This document shows positions 7,756 through 18,187 of a stretch of 64,000 nucleotides of DNA, one piece after another (position 1 is the stretch's first letter; each line of letters begins with the position of its first letter). Both the position numbers and the translations under genes were made by a program. The notes below the pieces were generated by a model. The model had not been told where the DNA came from. It saw nothing but the letters and a program-made list of their open reading frames with translations, and did not search any database. Source of the stretch: Nocardia sp. BMG51109 (GTDB lineage Bacteria > Actinomycetota > Actinomycetes > Mycobacteriales > Mycobacteriaceae); contig NZ_JAFQ01000004.1 of assembly GCF_000526215.1 (NCBI RefSeq), positions 4,464,001 through 4,528,000 of the forward strand. Direction: 5' to 3'.

Positions 7756-8586
7756 TTGCGGCACATCCACTCCGGCAAGGTGCGCGATCTGTACGAGGAC
7801 GGCGACTCGCTGCTCCTGGTCGCCTCCGATCGGGTGTCGGTGTTCGATGTGGTGCTGCCGACGCCGATCCCGGACAAGGGCTCGCTGCTGACCCAGCTGT
7901 CGAACTGGTGGTTCGAGTACTTCGCCGATGTCCCCAACCACATCCTGTCGACCACCGACGTTCCGGCCGAATTCGCCGGGCGCGCGGTGCGGGTGGCGCC
8001 GCTGAAGATGGTGCAGGTCGAGTGCATCGCGCGCGGATACCTGTCCGGCTCGGGGCTGAAGGAGTACGAGCGCACCGGCTCGGTGTCGGGTATCGCGCTG
8101 CCGCCGGGCCTGCGCGAGGGCGACAAGCTGCCGGAGCCGATCTTCACGCCCACCACCAAGGCCGCCCAGGGCCACGACGAGCCCATGACCTTCGACGACG
8201 TGGTGCGGCAGGAGGGGCGCTTCGTCGCCGAGCGCCTGCGCGAGCTCACCCTCGGCGTCTACTCCCGCGGCGCCGCCTACGCCGCCGAGCGGGGCGTGAT
8301 CATCGCCGACACCAAGTTCGAGTTCGGCTGGGACGGCGACGTTCTCACCCTCGGCGACGAGGTCCTGACCTCCGACTCGTCGCGCTACTGGCCCGCCGAC
8401 GACTGGGAACCCGGCCGTCCGCAACGCTCCTTCGACAAACAGTTCGTCCGCGACTGGGCCACCTCGACCGGCTGGAACAGGGAGCCCCCGGGCCCGGAGA
8501 TCCCCGCCGACATCGTCGCCGGCACGCGCCGCAAGTACGTCGAGGCGTACGAACTGATCACCTCCCGGACCTGGTCCGGCAGCTGA
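7756..8586 (+). CDS. purC: SAICAR synthetase
   Basis: 276 residues. It joins CAIR and aspartate with ATP in step 8 of purine synthesis. Visible signatures: HSGKVRDLYEDGDSLLLVASDRVSVFD (nucleotide-binding start), PLKMVQVECIARGYLSGSG, and the aspartate/CAIR segment IIADTKFEFGWDGDVLTLGDEVLTSDSSRYWP. The start is TTG at 7756 because GGAGGA lies 5-10 nt upstream and no other start agrees with the family N-terminus, which here is shorter than in many relatives. It is monocistronic, away from the main pur genes. Confidence 0.95.
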   Translation: MRHIHSGKVRDLYEDGDSLLLVASDRVSVFDVVLPTPIPDKGSLLTQLSNWWFEYFADVPNHILSTTDVPAEFAGRAVRVAPLKMVQVECIARGYLSGSGLKEYERTGSVSGIALPPGLREGDKLPEPIFTPTTKAAQGHDEPMTFDDVVRQEGRFVAERLRELTLGVYSRGAAYAAERGVIIADTKFEFGWDGDVLTLGDEVLTSDSSRYWPADDWEPGRPQRSFDKQFVRDWATSTGWNREPPGPEIPADIVAGTRRKYVEAYELITSRTWSGS

Positions 8587-8658
8587 CCTTCCGGGACCTT
8601 CGGGTTCGGTGTCCGCCGGCCCTGGCCGGGTCCGGGCCGTCGCCGACGTCGGCGCCTG

Positions 8659-9996
<1,338 letters not shown>

Positions 9997-10013
9997 GGGG
10001 CACCAGGATTCGG

Positions 10014-10415
10014 TCAGGCGTCGCCGGTGGGGGCGTCCATCAGGGCCCGCACCTCGATGTACTCGCCGATCGGCTTGCCGCCCGGGCCGGGGCCCGCGGA
10101 GGCGCGGGCGGCGATCTCGACGGCGCGTTCGGGGCTGTCGACATCCACCATCCAGTACCCGGCCAGGAACTCCTTGGTCTCCGGGAACGGGCCGTCGGTC
10201 ACCACGGGCGCCGAGCGGCCGTCGGAGTGCACGATGCGGGCCTGGTCGGGGAAGGCCAGACCCTGGGCGTCCACCAGTTCGCCGGACTTGCTCAACTCCT
10301 CGCCCAGGGCGCGCTGGAACTCGATGTGCGCCGCGATCTCCTCCGGTGTCCACTGGTCGATCTGGGTGTGGCAGTAGGCGGCCTGAGTGTAGGTCTTCAG
10401 CAGCATGTACTTCAT
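10014..10415 (-). CDS. YCII-related (DGPF) domain protein
   Basis: 133 residues, ATG at 10415 preceded by GAGGAG. A YCII fold (MKYMLLKTYTQAAY ... VTDGPFPETKEFLAGYWMVD) carrying the eponymous DGPF segment. These proteins are encoded beside ECF42 sigma factors and are thought to signal to them; no catalytic activity is established. The two genes form a two-gene operon on the minus strand. Confidence 0.9.
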   Translation of the reverse strand: MKYMLLKTYTQAAYCHTQIDQWTPEEIAAHIEFQRALGEELSKSGELVDAQGLAFPDQARIVHSDGRSAPVVTDGPFPETKEFLAGYWMVDVDSPERAVEIAARASAGPGPGGKPIGEYIEVRALMDAPTGDA

Positions 10416-10512
10416 GGTCGGCTCCTCGCCGTTCGGTGCGCCCGCTGTGGCGCTCTCACCGACAGGTCGGAGCCGGCGGCGAGCCTTCTACACATCTGGC
10501 ATGTGACGGTGA

Positions 10513-11733
10513 TCACAATGGGGTCGACGGGTCGGTCAGGCGCTGCGGATCGACCGCCTCGCCGCCCGCGATCAGCTCCTTGATCCGGTCGGTGACATCC
10601 CAGACGTTCACGTTCATCCCCGCCAGCACCCGATTCCCGGAGTCCAGCCAGAACGCCACGAACTCGCGCGCGGCGACGTCCCCGCGGATCACGACCGACG
10701 CGTCCTGAGCCGGTGCGACGTATCCGGTGTACTCCATGCCCAGGTCGTACTGGTCGGTGAAGAAGTAGGGCAGCCGGTCGTAGGTGGCCGGCCTGCCCAG
10801 CATGGTCTGCGCGGCCACCGCGGGCTGATTGAGGGCATTCGCCCAGTGCTCCACGCGAATTCGCCGCTTCAGCACCGGATGCTGCTGCTCGGCGATATCG
10901 CCGGCGGCGACGATATTCGGATCGCTGGTCGCCAGGTGCTCGTCCACCAGTACGCCGCTGTCGACGGCGAGACCGGCATTGCCGGCGAGTTCGATATTCG
11001 GCCGCGCGCCCACGGCCTGCAGGACCGCGTCGGCCTCGAGCACGGTGCCGTCGTCCAGGCGCACCCCGGTGGCCGTGCCGCCCGAGGTGGTGATCTCGGC
11101 GACCCGCACTTCGCAGCGCAGGTCGACGCCGTTCGCCCGGTGCAGCTCGGCGAAGACCTCGCCCATCCGGGTGCCGAGCGCGGCTTGCAGGGGGACCCGC
11201 TGCGTCTCCAGCACCGTGACCTCGACACCGGCGGTGCGGGCGGCGGCCGCCACCTCCAGGCCGATCCAGCCCGCGCCGATCACCGCGAGCCGCCGCGCCG
11301 AACCGAACAGCGCGAGGAGCGCATCGGACTGCTCGATCGTGCGCAGCTCGTACACCCCGTCCGCGTCGGCGCCCGGAATCGGCAGGCGGTGCGGCCGCGA
11401 GCCGGTCGCCAGCGCCAGCTTGTCGTAGCGCCGTGTGGAACCGTCGGGCAGCGTGACGGTGCGTGCGTCGCGGTCGATCGCCGTTACGGTGGTGCCGGGC
11501 AGCACCTCGACGTGGTGGTCGCGGTACCACTGTGCGGGGGCGGTGGTGAAATCGGCGAGCTGCTGTTTGCCCAGCAGATGTTCCTTCGACAGCGGCGGCC
11601 GCTCGTAGGGGAGGTGCTCCTCCGTGCCGATCAGGGTGACGGTGCCGTCGAAGTCGTTGCCGCGCAACGCCTCCGCGAGCTTGACGGCGGCCAGCCCGCC
11701 GCCGACGATGACGAACGCGGAATCCGTGGTCAT
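10513..11733 (-). CDS. NAD(P)H/FAD-dependent ferredoxin reductase-type oxidoreductase
   Basis: 406 residues, ATG at 11733 after GGAGGTG. Two Rossmann motifs: IVGGGLAAVKLAEAL for FAD and VIGAGWIGLEVAAAA for NAD(P)H. The ATGSRPHRLPIPGADADGV segment and GDIAEQQ (FAD ribityl contact) are typical of rubredoxin/ferredoxin reductases of the BphA4 group. It passes electrons from NAD(P)H to a small iron-sulfur or haem partner. No ferredoxin or P450 gene is adjacent, so the partner is unknown. Divergent from the nitroreductase gene with a 155-nt shared upstream region. Confidence 0.85.
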   Translation of the reverse strand: MTTDSAFVIVGGGLAAVKLAEALRGNDFDGTVTLIGTEEHLPYERPPLSKEHLLGKQQLADFTTAPAQWYRDHHVEVLPGTTVTAIDRDARTVTLPDGSTRRYDKLALATGSRPHRLPIPGADADGVYELRTIEQSDALLALFGSARRLAVIGAGWIGLEVAAAARTAGVEVTVLETQRVPLQAALGTRMGEVFAELHRANGVDLRCEVRVAEITTSGGTATGVRLDDGTVLEADAVLQAVGARPNIELAGNAGLAVDSGVLVDEHLATSDPNIVAAGDIAEQQHPVLKRRIRVEHWANALNQPAVAAQTMLGRPATYDRLPYFFTDQYDLGMEYTGYVAPAQDASVVIRGDVAAREFVAFWLDSGNRVLAGMNVNVWDVTDRIKELIAGGEAVDPQRLTDPSTPL

Positions 11734-11888
11734 GACACACCTCCGTACGAGGGCAGCCAGGTCGATTCCGACACTACTGCGCGCCGGTCGCCCGGCCGGG
11801 AAATATCCGGAAGATTCCGTGGTTGATCAGTGTTGACGGCACCGGTGCGATTCCACGGTGCCGGCCCGATCTTCCGAGAGGACTCAAG

Positions 11889-12563
11889 GTGAGCGATACG
11901 ACGACCACCCCGGCGGACGGCGGCGCCCCGACCGACGGTAAGGACCGCGTGGACTTCTGGTTCGATCCGCTGTGTCCGTGGTGCTGGATCACCTCCCGCT
12001 GGATTCTGGAGGTCGAGAAGGTCCGCGACATCGAGACCCGGTTCCACGTAATGAGCCTGGCGGTGCTGAACGAGGGTCGCGACCTGCCCGAGCAGTACCT
12101 GGAGATGATGAAGACCGCCTGGGGGCCGGTCCGGGTGGCGATCGCCGCCGCCCAGCAGCACGGCGACAAGATCCTCTCGCCGCTGTACACGGCGATGGGC
12201 ACCCGCATCCACAACCGCCGCGAGGAGTACGAGCGCGAGGACCGCGGCGAGTCGCTGGCCGCCGTCATCGCCGATTCGCTCGCCGAGGCCGGCCTGCCCG
12301 CCGAACTGGCCGCCGCCGCGTCGAGCACCGACTACGACGAGGCGTTGCGCGCCAGCCATCACGCCGGCATGGACAAGGTCGGCAAGGATGTCGGCACCCC
12401 CACCATCCACATCAACGAGGTGGCCTTCTTCGGCCCGGTGCTGTCTCGCATCCCGCGCGGCGAGGAGGCCGGCAAGGTCTGGGACGGCGCCGTCGCCCTC
12501 GCCTCGTACCCGCACTTCTTCGAACTCAAGCGCACCCGCGACGAGGCGCCCGAGTTCGACTGA
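11889..12563 (+). CDS. mycothiol-dependent nitroreductase/DsbA-like oxidoreductase (Rv2466c type)
   Basis: 224 residues, GTG at 11889 preceded by GAGAGGA. A DsbA-like thioredoxin fold with the active site [13 protein letters not shown] (CPWC) and a cis-proline loop GTPTIHIN. M. tuberculosis Rv2466c, with the same CPWC motif and genome position, reduces disulfides and nitro prodrugs with mycothiol and is induced by oxidative stress. A cytoplasmic location is implied by the lack of a signal peptide. The neighbouring flavin reductase is divergent, so joint regulation is possible but unproven. Confidence 0.9.
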   Translation: MSDTTTTPADGGAPTDGKDRVDFWFDPLCPWCWITSRWILEVEKVRDIETRFHVMSLAVLNEGRDLPEQYLEMMKTAWGPVRVAIAAAQQHGDKILSPLYTAMGTRIHNRREEYEREDRGESLAAVIADSLAEAGLPAELAAAASSTDYDEALRASHHAGMDKVGKDVGTPTIHINEVAFFGPVLSRIPRGEEAGKVWDGAVALASYPHFFELKRTRDEAPEFD

Positions 12564-12723
12564 TACCCCGGCCGGAATCCACCGTGATCCGTTGCGGCGG
12601 AGTGGATTCCGGCCGACAACCCGCGGGAGCCACGGGCGGGGACCGCCGAACGCGGGTGTGGCGCGGAGCCTGCTGTCGCCGACGCAGACACCATCGTGGC
12701 GATCCTATCGATGTCGTACGCGC

Positions 12724-12794
<71 letters not shown>

Positions 12795-12839
12795 CCGGCA
12801 GGAGCCGCCCGCGGCCCGGAGGCCCCGCGGCTTCCGCAA

Positions 12840-12913
12840 CGGGATGTAGCGCAGCTTGGTAGCGCATCCGCTTTGGGAGCGGAGGGTCGCAGGTTCAAAT
12901 CCTGTCATCCCGA
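12840..12913 (+). tRNA. tRNA-Pro (TGG)
   Basis: 74 nt: acceptor CGGGATG/CATCCCG, D-arm AGCGCAGCTTGGTAGCGCA, anticodon loop TTTGGGA with anticodon TGG, T-arm CAGGTTCAAATCCTG. It lies 45 nt after the tRNA-Gly and is probably co-transcribed. Duplicated at 19612-19685. Confidence 0.95.
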
Positions 12914-13335
12914 CTCGGCCGCGGTTCCCCGCAGGCACGGCGGAGCCGATGCGGCCCGCGTCTCTTCTCCATTCTTTCCGACCGGTCGGTTGGCGAATGT
13001 CGCTGCCGCAGTGGGCCTTTTGCGCGACCCTTCCGGACCGCCGATCCGGCCGGCGGACTGCACCCGCCGTTCCCGCGTATCCCCGGCCGGTCCGGATGGT
13101 CGTAGGCGACAACCTGCCGGTCCCAGTGCTCCACTCGTAGGGTGACATCGGTACGGCTACACGCGTGGCGGGCTCGGCCATCCGCCGCCATGTCGCTGAG
13201 TCGCTGGTCGGGCCCCGGACAGCCTGATGCCCACGGTGGTCCGCCGCCCGGTGCGTTCAGCTGTTCGCGCGGCGGAAGCCCGTGCGGCGGAACGGTATCC
13301 GATCCGGCAGCGCTTGCCGGGGCCACCGTCCGGTG

Positions 13336-14925
13336 TCAGCGTCGGTCCGGTGGCGGGCCCGGGTATTCGCCGTAGCCGGTGGCGTCGCCCGGCTGCCGAT
13401 AGTCCGGCCCCGGCTCGGCGTCATAGCCCGAACTACCGGGCTGTGCGTACCCCGAGCCGTCCGGTTGTCCGGGGCCGGAGCCGCTGGACCGAGTGAACCC
13501 GGAGCCTCCGGGCTGGGTGGGCCCCGAGCTGCTGGTCTGGGCGGAGCCGGAGCTGCCGGGCTGGGTGAAGCCGGGGCCGCTGGGCTGAGTGAACTCCGAG
13601 GTACCGGGCTGTGTGAAGCCTGAGTCGCCGGGTTGGGTGAAGCCTGGGCCGTCGGGTTGTGTGTATCCCGATCCGCTGGGTTGTGTGTATCCGGAGCCGG
13701 TCGGCTGCGTGAAGTCTGGGCTGCCTGGCCGTGTGAAACCTGAGGTGCCGGGCTGTGCGTACCCCGGGCCGCCTGGTTGCGTGTAGCTCGATCCGCTCGG
13801 CTGCGGGTAGCCCGAGCCGCCGAGTTGAGGGTACTCGGTGGACTGCGGGTAGACCGGTCCGTCGGGGTACGGGTACGCCGGTCCCCCGGACTCCGGGTAC
13901 TCCGCCCCGCCCGGCGGCGGAAATCCTTGTGGCGCAACGGGAGTGCCCGATGGTGGCGGTGCGCTCGGACGCCAGAACAGCTTGCCGTGCCGGCTGCGGT
14001 CGCGCAGCGCCCACATGCGCCAGGTCAGCACCGGGTGCGAGGCCATGGCGTTGGCGACCCAGACGAAGAAACCCTTCTCCTGCGCCGCCCGGTCGGCCAT
14101 CTCGTCGAATCCGACCAGCGGGTTCAGCCATTTGCCGCCGGCCAGCGTCTGCATCGCGCCCGGTGCGCCGCCGGGCCGGTTGCAGAATCCGTGGTTGTCG
14201 GCGGTGTACTCCTGGCTGCGGATCAGCGAATTGCCCAGGACCGGCAGGAACGGCACCAGGAACATGCCCAGCTGCCGCCAGTACGACACGTGCCCCGCGG
14301 CGATGTGCCCGACCTCGTGGCCGATGATGAACGCCAGCGCGTCGGGGTTGCGGGCGCGGCCGCCCACCTCGAACAGATCGCTGTAGACGACGACGTAGCG
14401 GCGGAATCCGTGCCCGGACGCGAAGGCGTTGATCTGCCCGTTGCCGGTCACCACGTACGCGTCCGGCACTCGCGCCATGCCGAAGCGCTGGGCGGCCTCC
14501 ACCACCATGTGGTAGCCCTCGGGAAACTGCGTGGGCGACATCTTCACCGCGTTGATCCGCTGCGTCGCGTAGTTCAGGCCGCGGCCCAGATACAGCAGGA
14601 CCGGCGCCAGCAACAGCAGCAGCATGTAGTCGTTGATCGCGCCGGCGAGCAGAACCAGCAGGCTGAGTAGATAGCCGCTGGCGGTCAGCACGATGACCAC
14701 GACCAGCAGCCCGATCTCCCAGCTGTGCCGGGCCGGCATCCCGAACGGGCCGAGCCCGCGGGTCTGCTGGACAACCGGCGGCTGCGGCGGCGAGTACGGC
14801 GTCTGCGGCGCCCATCCCGGCGGCCCGACCTGCGGATCCCATCCGGCGGCCGGGACGTCGGTGGGCTCGGCGGGTGACCGTCCCGAATATGCTGTCGGGG
14901 GCGGAGTTCTGTCCTCGGGCTGCAT
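13336..14925 (-). CDS. M48 family metallopeptidase with repetitive Gly/Pro/Gln-rich tail
   Basis: 529 residues, ATG at 14925. A Pro-rich cytoplasmic start, then two membrane helices (WEIGLLVVVIVLTASGYLL and AINDYMLLLLLAPVLLYLG), then the zinc-protease domain with HEVGH (FIIGHEVGHIAAGH) and the downstream glutamate ligand in RSQEYTADNHGF. This is an HtpX-like membrane protease expected to remove damaged membrane proteins. The last ~185 residues are a repeat tail of 8-residue units such as GSGYTQPS and GPGFTQPG, with matching tandem repeats in the DNA (about 13350-13870). The tail is unusual for M48 enzymes and looks intrinsically disordered. Confidence 0.88.
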   Translation of the reverse strand: MQPEDRTPPPTAYSGRSPAEPTDVPAAGWDPQVGPPGWAPQTPYSPPQPPVVQQTRGLGPFGMPARHSWEIGLLVVVIVLTASGYLLSLLVLLAGAINDYMLLLLLAPVLLYLGRGLNYATQRINAVKMSPTQFPEGYHMVVEAAQRFGMARVPDAYVVTGNGQINAFASGHGFRRYVVVYSDLFEVGGRARNPDALAFIIGHEVGHIAAGHVSYWRQLGMFLVPFLPVLGNSLIRSQEYTADNHGFCNRPGGAPGAMQTLAGGKWLNPLVGFDEMADRAAQEKGFFVWVANAMASHPVLTWRMWALRDRSRHGKLFWRPSAPPPSGTPVAPQGFPPPGGAEYPESGGPAYPYPDGPVYPQSTEYPQLGGSGYPQPSGSSYTQPGGPGYAQPGTSGFTRPGSPDFTQPTGSGYTQPSGSGYTQPDGPGFTQPGDSGFTQPGTSEFTQPSGPGFTQPGSSGSAQTSSSGPTQPGGSGFTRSSGSGPGQPDGSGYAQPGSSGYDAEPGPDYRQPGDATGYGEYPGPPPDRR

Positions 14926-15052
14926 GCTGTGAACTCTAGGCAGTCTTCGATCTTCGCGCTGCGAGCCCGCGGCACACGGCCGCCGGACCGGCCGCGAACG
15001 GCGCATCGGCCCAGAGCGAACGGGCGCCCGACCGCCTGACACAATCGCTGCC

Positions 15053-15523
15053 ATGCGCGTATACCTGGGTGCCGATCATGCCGGCTTCGAACTGAAGAAC
15101 CACGTCAAGGACCATCTGCAGCGGGCCGGTCACGAGGTCGTCGACTGCGGGGCGCACGAGTACGACGCCGTCGACGACTACCCGGCGTTCTGCATCGATG
15201 CGGCCCGCCGCGTCGTCGCCGACGTGGGCAGCCTCGGCCTGGTCTTCGGCGGCAGCGGCAATGGTGAGCAGATCGCCGCCAACAAGGTGCCCGGCGCCCG
15301 CTGCGCGCTGGCCTGGAGCGTCGAGACCGCGCAGCTGGCCCGCCAGCACAACAACGCTCAGCTGATGGGCATCGGCGGCCGCATGCACAGCACCGAGGGC
15401 GCGCTGGCCATCATCGACGCCTTCCTGGCCACCCCGTGGTCGGGTGAGGAGCGCCACCAGCGCCGCCTCGACATCATCGCCGAGTACGAGAAGAGCGGCG
15501 AGGCGCCGGCCCTCCCGAGCTGA
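15053..15523 (+). CDS. rpiB: ribose-5-phosphate isomerase B
   Basis: 156 residues. It interconverts ribulose-5-phosphate and ribose-5-phosphate in the pentose phosphate pathway. Family landmarks: MRVYLGADHAGFELK with the phosphate-binding residues, DCGAHEYD, and GLVFGGSGNGEQIAANKVPGARCAL. The mycobacterial form uses a Glu in place of the E. coli Cys; the SGNGEQIAANK segment with Glu agrees. A -10-like CACAAT ends about 8 nt before the ATG, so the mRNA may be leaderless. Divergent from the M48 protease. Confidence 0.95.
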   Translation: MRVYLGADHAGFELKNHVKDHLQRAGHEVVDCGAHEYDAVDDYPAFCIDAARRVVADVGSLGLVFGGSGNGEQIAANKVPGARCALAWSVETAQLARQHNNAQLMGIGGRMHSTEGALAIIDAFLATPWSGEERHQRRLDIIAEYEKSGEAPALPS

Positions 15524-15525
15524 TT

Positions 15526-15641
15526 CGGTGTCGCTCGGCCTGCCGTCCGGCAGGCGGTGTTGCTCGGCCAGCTGTCCGGCAGGTGGTGTCGCTCGGCCAG
15601 CCGTCCGGTAGGCGGTGTCGCTCGGCCTGCCGCCGGCCGAC
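15526..15641. repeat. 29-bp tandem repeat with a hairpin in each unit, 4 copies
   Basis: Units start at 15526, 15555, 15584 and 15613, immediately after the rpiB stop codon. Each contains a short palindrome such as CCTGCCGTCCGGCAGG, so the transcript would form a string of hairpins. It may serve as the rpiB terminator. Confidence 0.8.
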
Positions 15642-15746
15642 GGACCGGGCCGCGCGCTGCTCGCCGGACGGTGTCGCCCGGGCCTCGTCGATGTGCCGAT
15701 CGGTCCGGTCGACGTGCCCGGCCGACTCACCAGGTGGCCGGTCCGG

Positions 15747-15885
15747 TCAGCACGTGGGTGCGATCCTCAGCATCGTCACGGCGTGCGACGGGACGTCCGC
15801 GCGCAGGCTGCCGGTAGTGGTGGCGCTGGTGTGCGCCCACAGATCACGCACCGTGTAGCACCCCGCGGCGTCGGTGTCGGAGCGG
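15747..15885 (-). pseudogene. remnant of a glycoside hydrolase C-terminus (alpha-galactosidase-like)
   Basis: The last ~45 residues of an open frame read DTDAAGCYTVRDLWAHTSA, then GSLRADVPSHAVTMLRI before a stop. That is the typical end of the C-terminal beta-sandwich of GH27 alpha-galactosidases (variants of YTVRDLWAH ... VPSHGV.LLR). Nothing upstream in this frame matches the catalytic barrel, and the frame becomes Arg/Pro-rich noise. The gene appears lost except for its 3' end. Assignment is by motif only. Confidence 0.5.
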
Positions 15886-16360
15886 GGCAGGGGCGGCCTG
15901 GTTCCGGACGACGGCAGCCGGAATTCCCGCCGGTGCACGCCGGTGCGGCTCGGCCGGCCGGTCTCGGTGCGCGACGACACGCGACCGGACTGCTGGTGTG
16001 TTCGAGTGAGGCTCGGGGCTCGTTTCCGGCGGAGTGGAGGCGATCGGTCCGGTGGTGCTCGTGCGCGGTTCGGGTCGGTCCAGGTTCCGGATGGAGCGCG
16101 TCCGGCTGGTCCGGTCGTGTGTTCGTGCGGCGCTCGGACGATGGCATCGCCACCGGGGAGGGCGCTGTCGGCGATCGGCGGTGGCGGCTGTGCGCCGGTC
16201 GCATTCGTACGGCCCGTGACCGATACGCTGACCGTGCGATATCCGGCGTCGAGGGGGATGCCGGTCGCCTGGTGCGGAGAGGAAGTGCGGAACAAGGTGC
16301 GGCGGCGTGTCGGCAGGGGCGGTTGCCCTAGGGGCTCTGGCGGTGGTTCGGGCGGTGGGT
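15886..16360. other. gap before nei2 without a supported gene
   Basis: Several overlapping open frames exist, but none shows a recognisable domain or a plausible start; they are typical of high-GC random sequence. Part may be decayed upstream sequence of the glycoside hydrolase remnant. Confidence 0.4.
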
Positions 16361-17176
16361 ATGCCTGAGGGGCACACCCTGCACCGGCTGGCCCGGTTGC
16401 ATCACAAGCGGTTCGGCGGCGGCGTGGTGCGGGTATCGAGTCCGCAGGGGCGGTTCGCCGAGGGCGCGGCGCTGGTGGACGGGCGGGTCCTCGTGCGGGC
16501 CGAGGCGTGGGGGAAACATCTGCTGCACCATTACGATTCGGGCCTGGTCGTGCACGTGCACCTGGGGCTGTACGGCACGTTCACCGAAGCGGCCGCGCCG
16601 CTGGCGGATCCGGTGGGGCAGGTGCGGATGCGGATGATCGGCGCCGGCCGCGCCGACGAGTCGCTGTACGGCACCGACCTGCGCGGTCCGACCGCGTGCG
16701 AGGTGCTGTACGAGCCGGAGGTCGCGGCGCTCACCACGCGGCTGGGTCCGGACCCGTTGCGCCGCAATGCCGATCCGGACCGGGCGCGGCAGCGCATCCG
16801 GCGCTCGGCGCGCCCGCTCGGCGCGCTGCTGATGGATCAGGCGGTGATCGCGGGGGTCGGCAACGTCTACCGCGCGGAATTGCTGTTCCGGCACGGTATC
16901 TCGCCGCACCGCCGGGGCCGCGACGTGACCGCGGCCGAATGGGACGAGCTGTGGACCGACCTGGTCGAGCTGATGCGGGTGGGTGTGCGGCGCGGAAAGA
17001 TCGTCGTGGTGCGCTCCGAACACGACCGGGGCGCACCGTCGTACGCCGAGGGCAAGCCACGCACCTACGTCTACCGCCGGGCGGGGGAGCCGTGCCGGAT
17101 CTGCGGGTCCACGGTGCTGCATACGGTGCTGGAGGGCCGAAACCTGTTCTGGTGTCCCACCTGTCAGCCCGGCTGA
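16361..17176 (+). CDS. nei2: DNA glycosylase/AP lyase of the Fpg/Nei family (Nei2-like)
   Basis: 271 residues, ATG at 16361. After removal of Met the protein starts PEGHTLHR, giving the catalytic Pro and Glu of the family. The middle has the helix-two-turn-helix segment (GALLMDQAVIAGVGNVYRAELLF), and the end has a zinc finger CRICG ... FWCPTCQ. It excises oxidised bases and cuts the DNA backbone. The M. tuberculosis counterpart, Rv2464c, occupies the same place next to rpiB. PEGHT rather than PELPE separates Nei2-type from MutM-type enzymes. Confidence 0.92.
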   Translation: MPEGHTLHRLARLHHKRFGGGVVRVSSPQGRFAEGAALVDGRVLVRAEAWGKHLLHHYDSGLVVHVHLGLYGTFTEAAAPLADPVGQVRMRMIGAGRADESLYGTDLRGPTACEVLYEPEVAALTTRLGPDPLRRNADPDRARQRIRRSARPLGALLMDQAVIAGVGNVYRAELLFRHGISPHRRGRDVTAAEWDELWTDLVELMRVGVRRGKIVVVRSEHDRGAPSYAEGKPRTYVYRRAGEPCRICGSTVLHTVLEGRNLFWCPTCQPG

Positions 17177-17327
17177 ACCCATCGCGGACGGTCCCCTCGC
17201 AGCCGGAATGCGGGCCCCGGCACGGATATCCGATTCGCATGGCCGCTGATACACGCGCTCATACACGACGTGGCCACCGTGAGAGCCGGGGTGCGAGAAC
17301 GACGTTGCGCGAGGCGTCGGCGCGGGC

Positions 17328-18170
17328 TCAGAACCCGCCCATGTCGAATCCGCCACCGTCGAATCCGCCACCGTCGAATCCGCCGCCGTCGAACCCGCCG
17401 CCGTCGAATCCGCCCTGATCGCCGCCGCCCTGGTCGATCGCGCCCGGGTCGCCACCCGAGTCCTGCCCGGCCTCGAAGCCGGCGTCGTAGCCCTCGCCGA
17501 AGCCGTTCTCGAATCCGGCGGCGCCGTAGGCGACTCCGGACATGCCGCTGAACAGCGCGTCGAACAGCAGCACCGAACCGAGGCCCCAGGCGCCCGCGAC
17601 GAGCGCCGTCTTCCACCACGGCTCCGAGTACCAGCCCGCCGGCACCGGCCGGCCGGCGACCCGGCCGCCCGGGTAATAGTTGGGCGTCTGCGGCGACGGC
17701 GCGGGCGACGCCTCGATGCGGCGGCCCTCGAAATCGACGGTGCGGTCCTCGGTCACCCGGCCGGCCGTGCGCTGCCCGTCCAGCTCCGGCACCGGCGGCC
17801 CCGGATCCAGGTTCATCGCGGTGCGGGCGGCCCGCACGTAGTACAGGCCCTCCACCGCGGTCTCCTTGGCCAGCCGGGCCTGCGCGACCGTGGTCGCCTG
17901 GTCGATCTGCGAACCCGCGGCATTGAGCCGCTCACCGGCGTCGGCCAGCGCCTGCTTCGACGCGTCGTCGTTGCCCACCAGGTTGTAGACCTGGCCGCCG
18001 AGCCGCTCGGTGAGCCGGCGCGCCTCGGCCTTGGCATCGGCCAGCTGCGTGGCCTGCCGGTTGCGCTGGGCGGAGCGGCCGAAGTACGACATGCCCACGA
18101 ACACGACGAGTACGAGAACCAGGATGACCAGAAGCGTCGTCACACCGACCAGGGTACGCGGGCGGCGCAC
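17328..18170 (-). CDS. DUF1542-type membrane-anchored protein with FDGGG repeat end
   Basis: 280 residues, GTG at 18170 preceded by GGAGGG. One membrane helix at residues 10-29 (VTTLLVILVLVLVVFVGMSYF), then a helical region rich in Ala (coiled-coil-like, residues 35-110), a Pro-rich linker, a second hydrophobic stretch (TALVAGAWGLGSVLLFDALF), and a C-terminus of five FDGGG units encoded by a 15-bp tandem repeat (about 17340-17415). The family is conserved in actinobacteria but has no known function. The glycine-rich end resembles self-associating tails. Confidence 0.75.
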   Translation of the reverse strand: MRRPRTLVGVTTLLVILVLVLVVFVGMSYFGRSAQRNRQATQLADAKAEARRLTERLGGQVYNLVGNDDASKQALADAGERLNAAGSQIDQATTVAQARLAKETAVEGLYYVRAARTAMNLDPGPPVPELDGQRTAGRVTEDRTVDFEGRRIEASPAPSPQTPNYYPGGRVAGRPVPAGWYSEPWWKTALVAGAWGLGSVLLFDALFSGMSGVAYGAAGFENGFGEGYDAGFEAGQDSGGDPGAIDQGGGDQGGFDGGGFDGGGFDGGGFDGGGFDMGGF

Positions 18171-18187
18171 CGGCCCTCCGCGGTCGT

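Noticed and set aside
13350..13870. Repeats in the M48 gene as a CRISPR or intergenic array
   Set aside because: They are imperfect, in frame and encode a continuous low-complexity tail after a complete protease domain.
15755..16331. Arg-rich plus-strand proteins before nei2
   Set aside because: No domain, no ribosome-binding site and no conserved start; composition typical of non-coding high-GC DNA.
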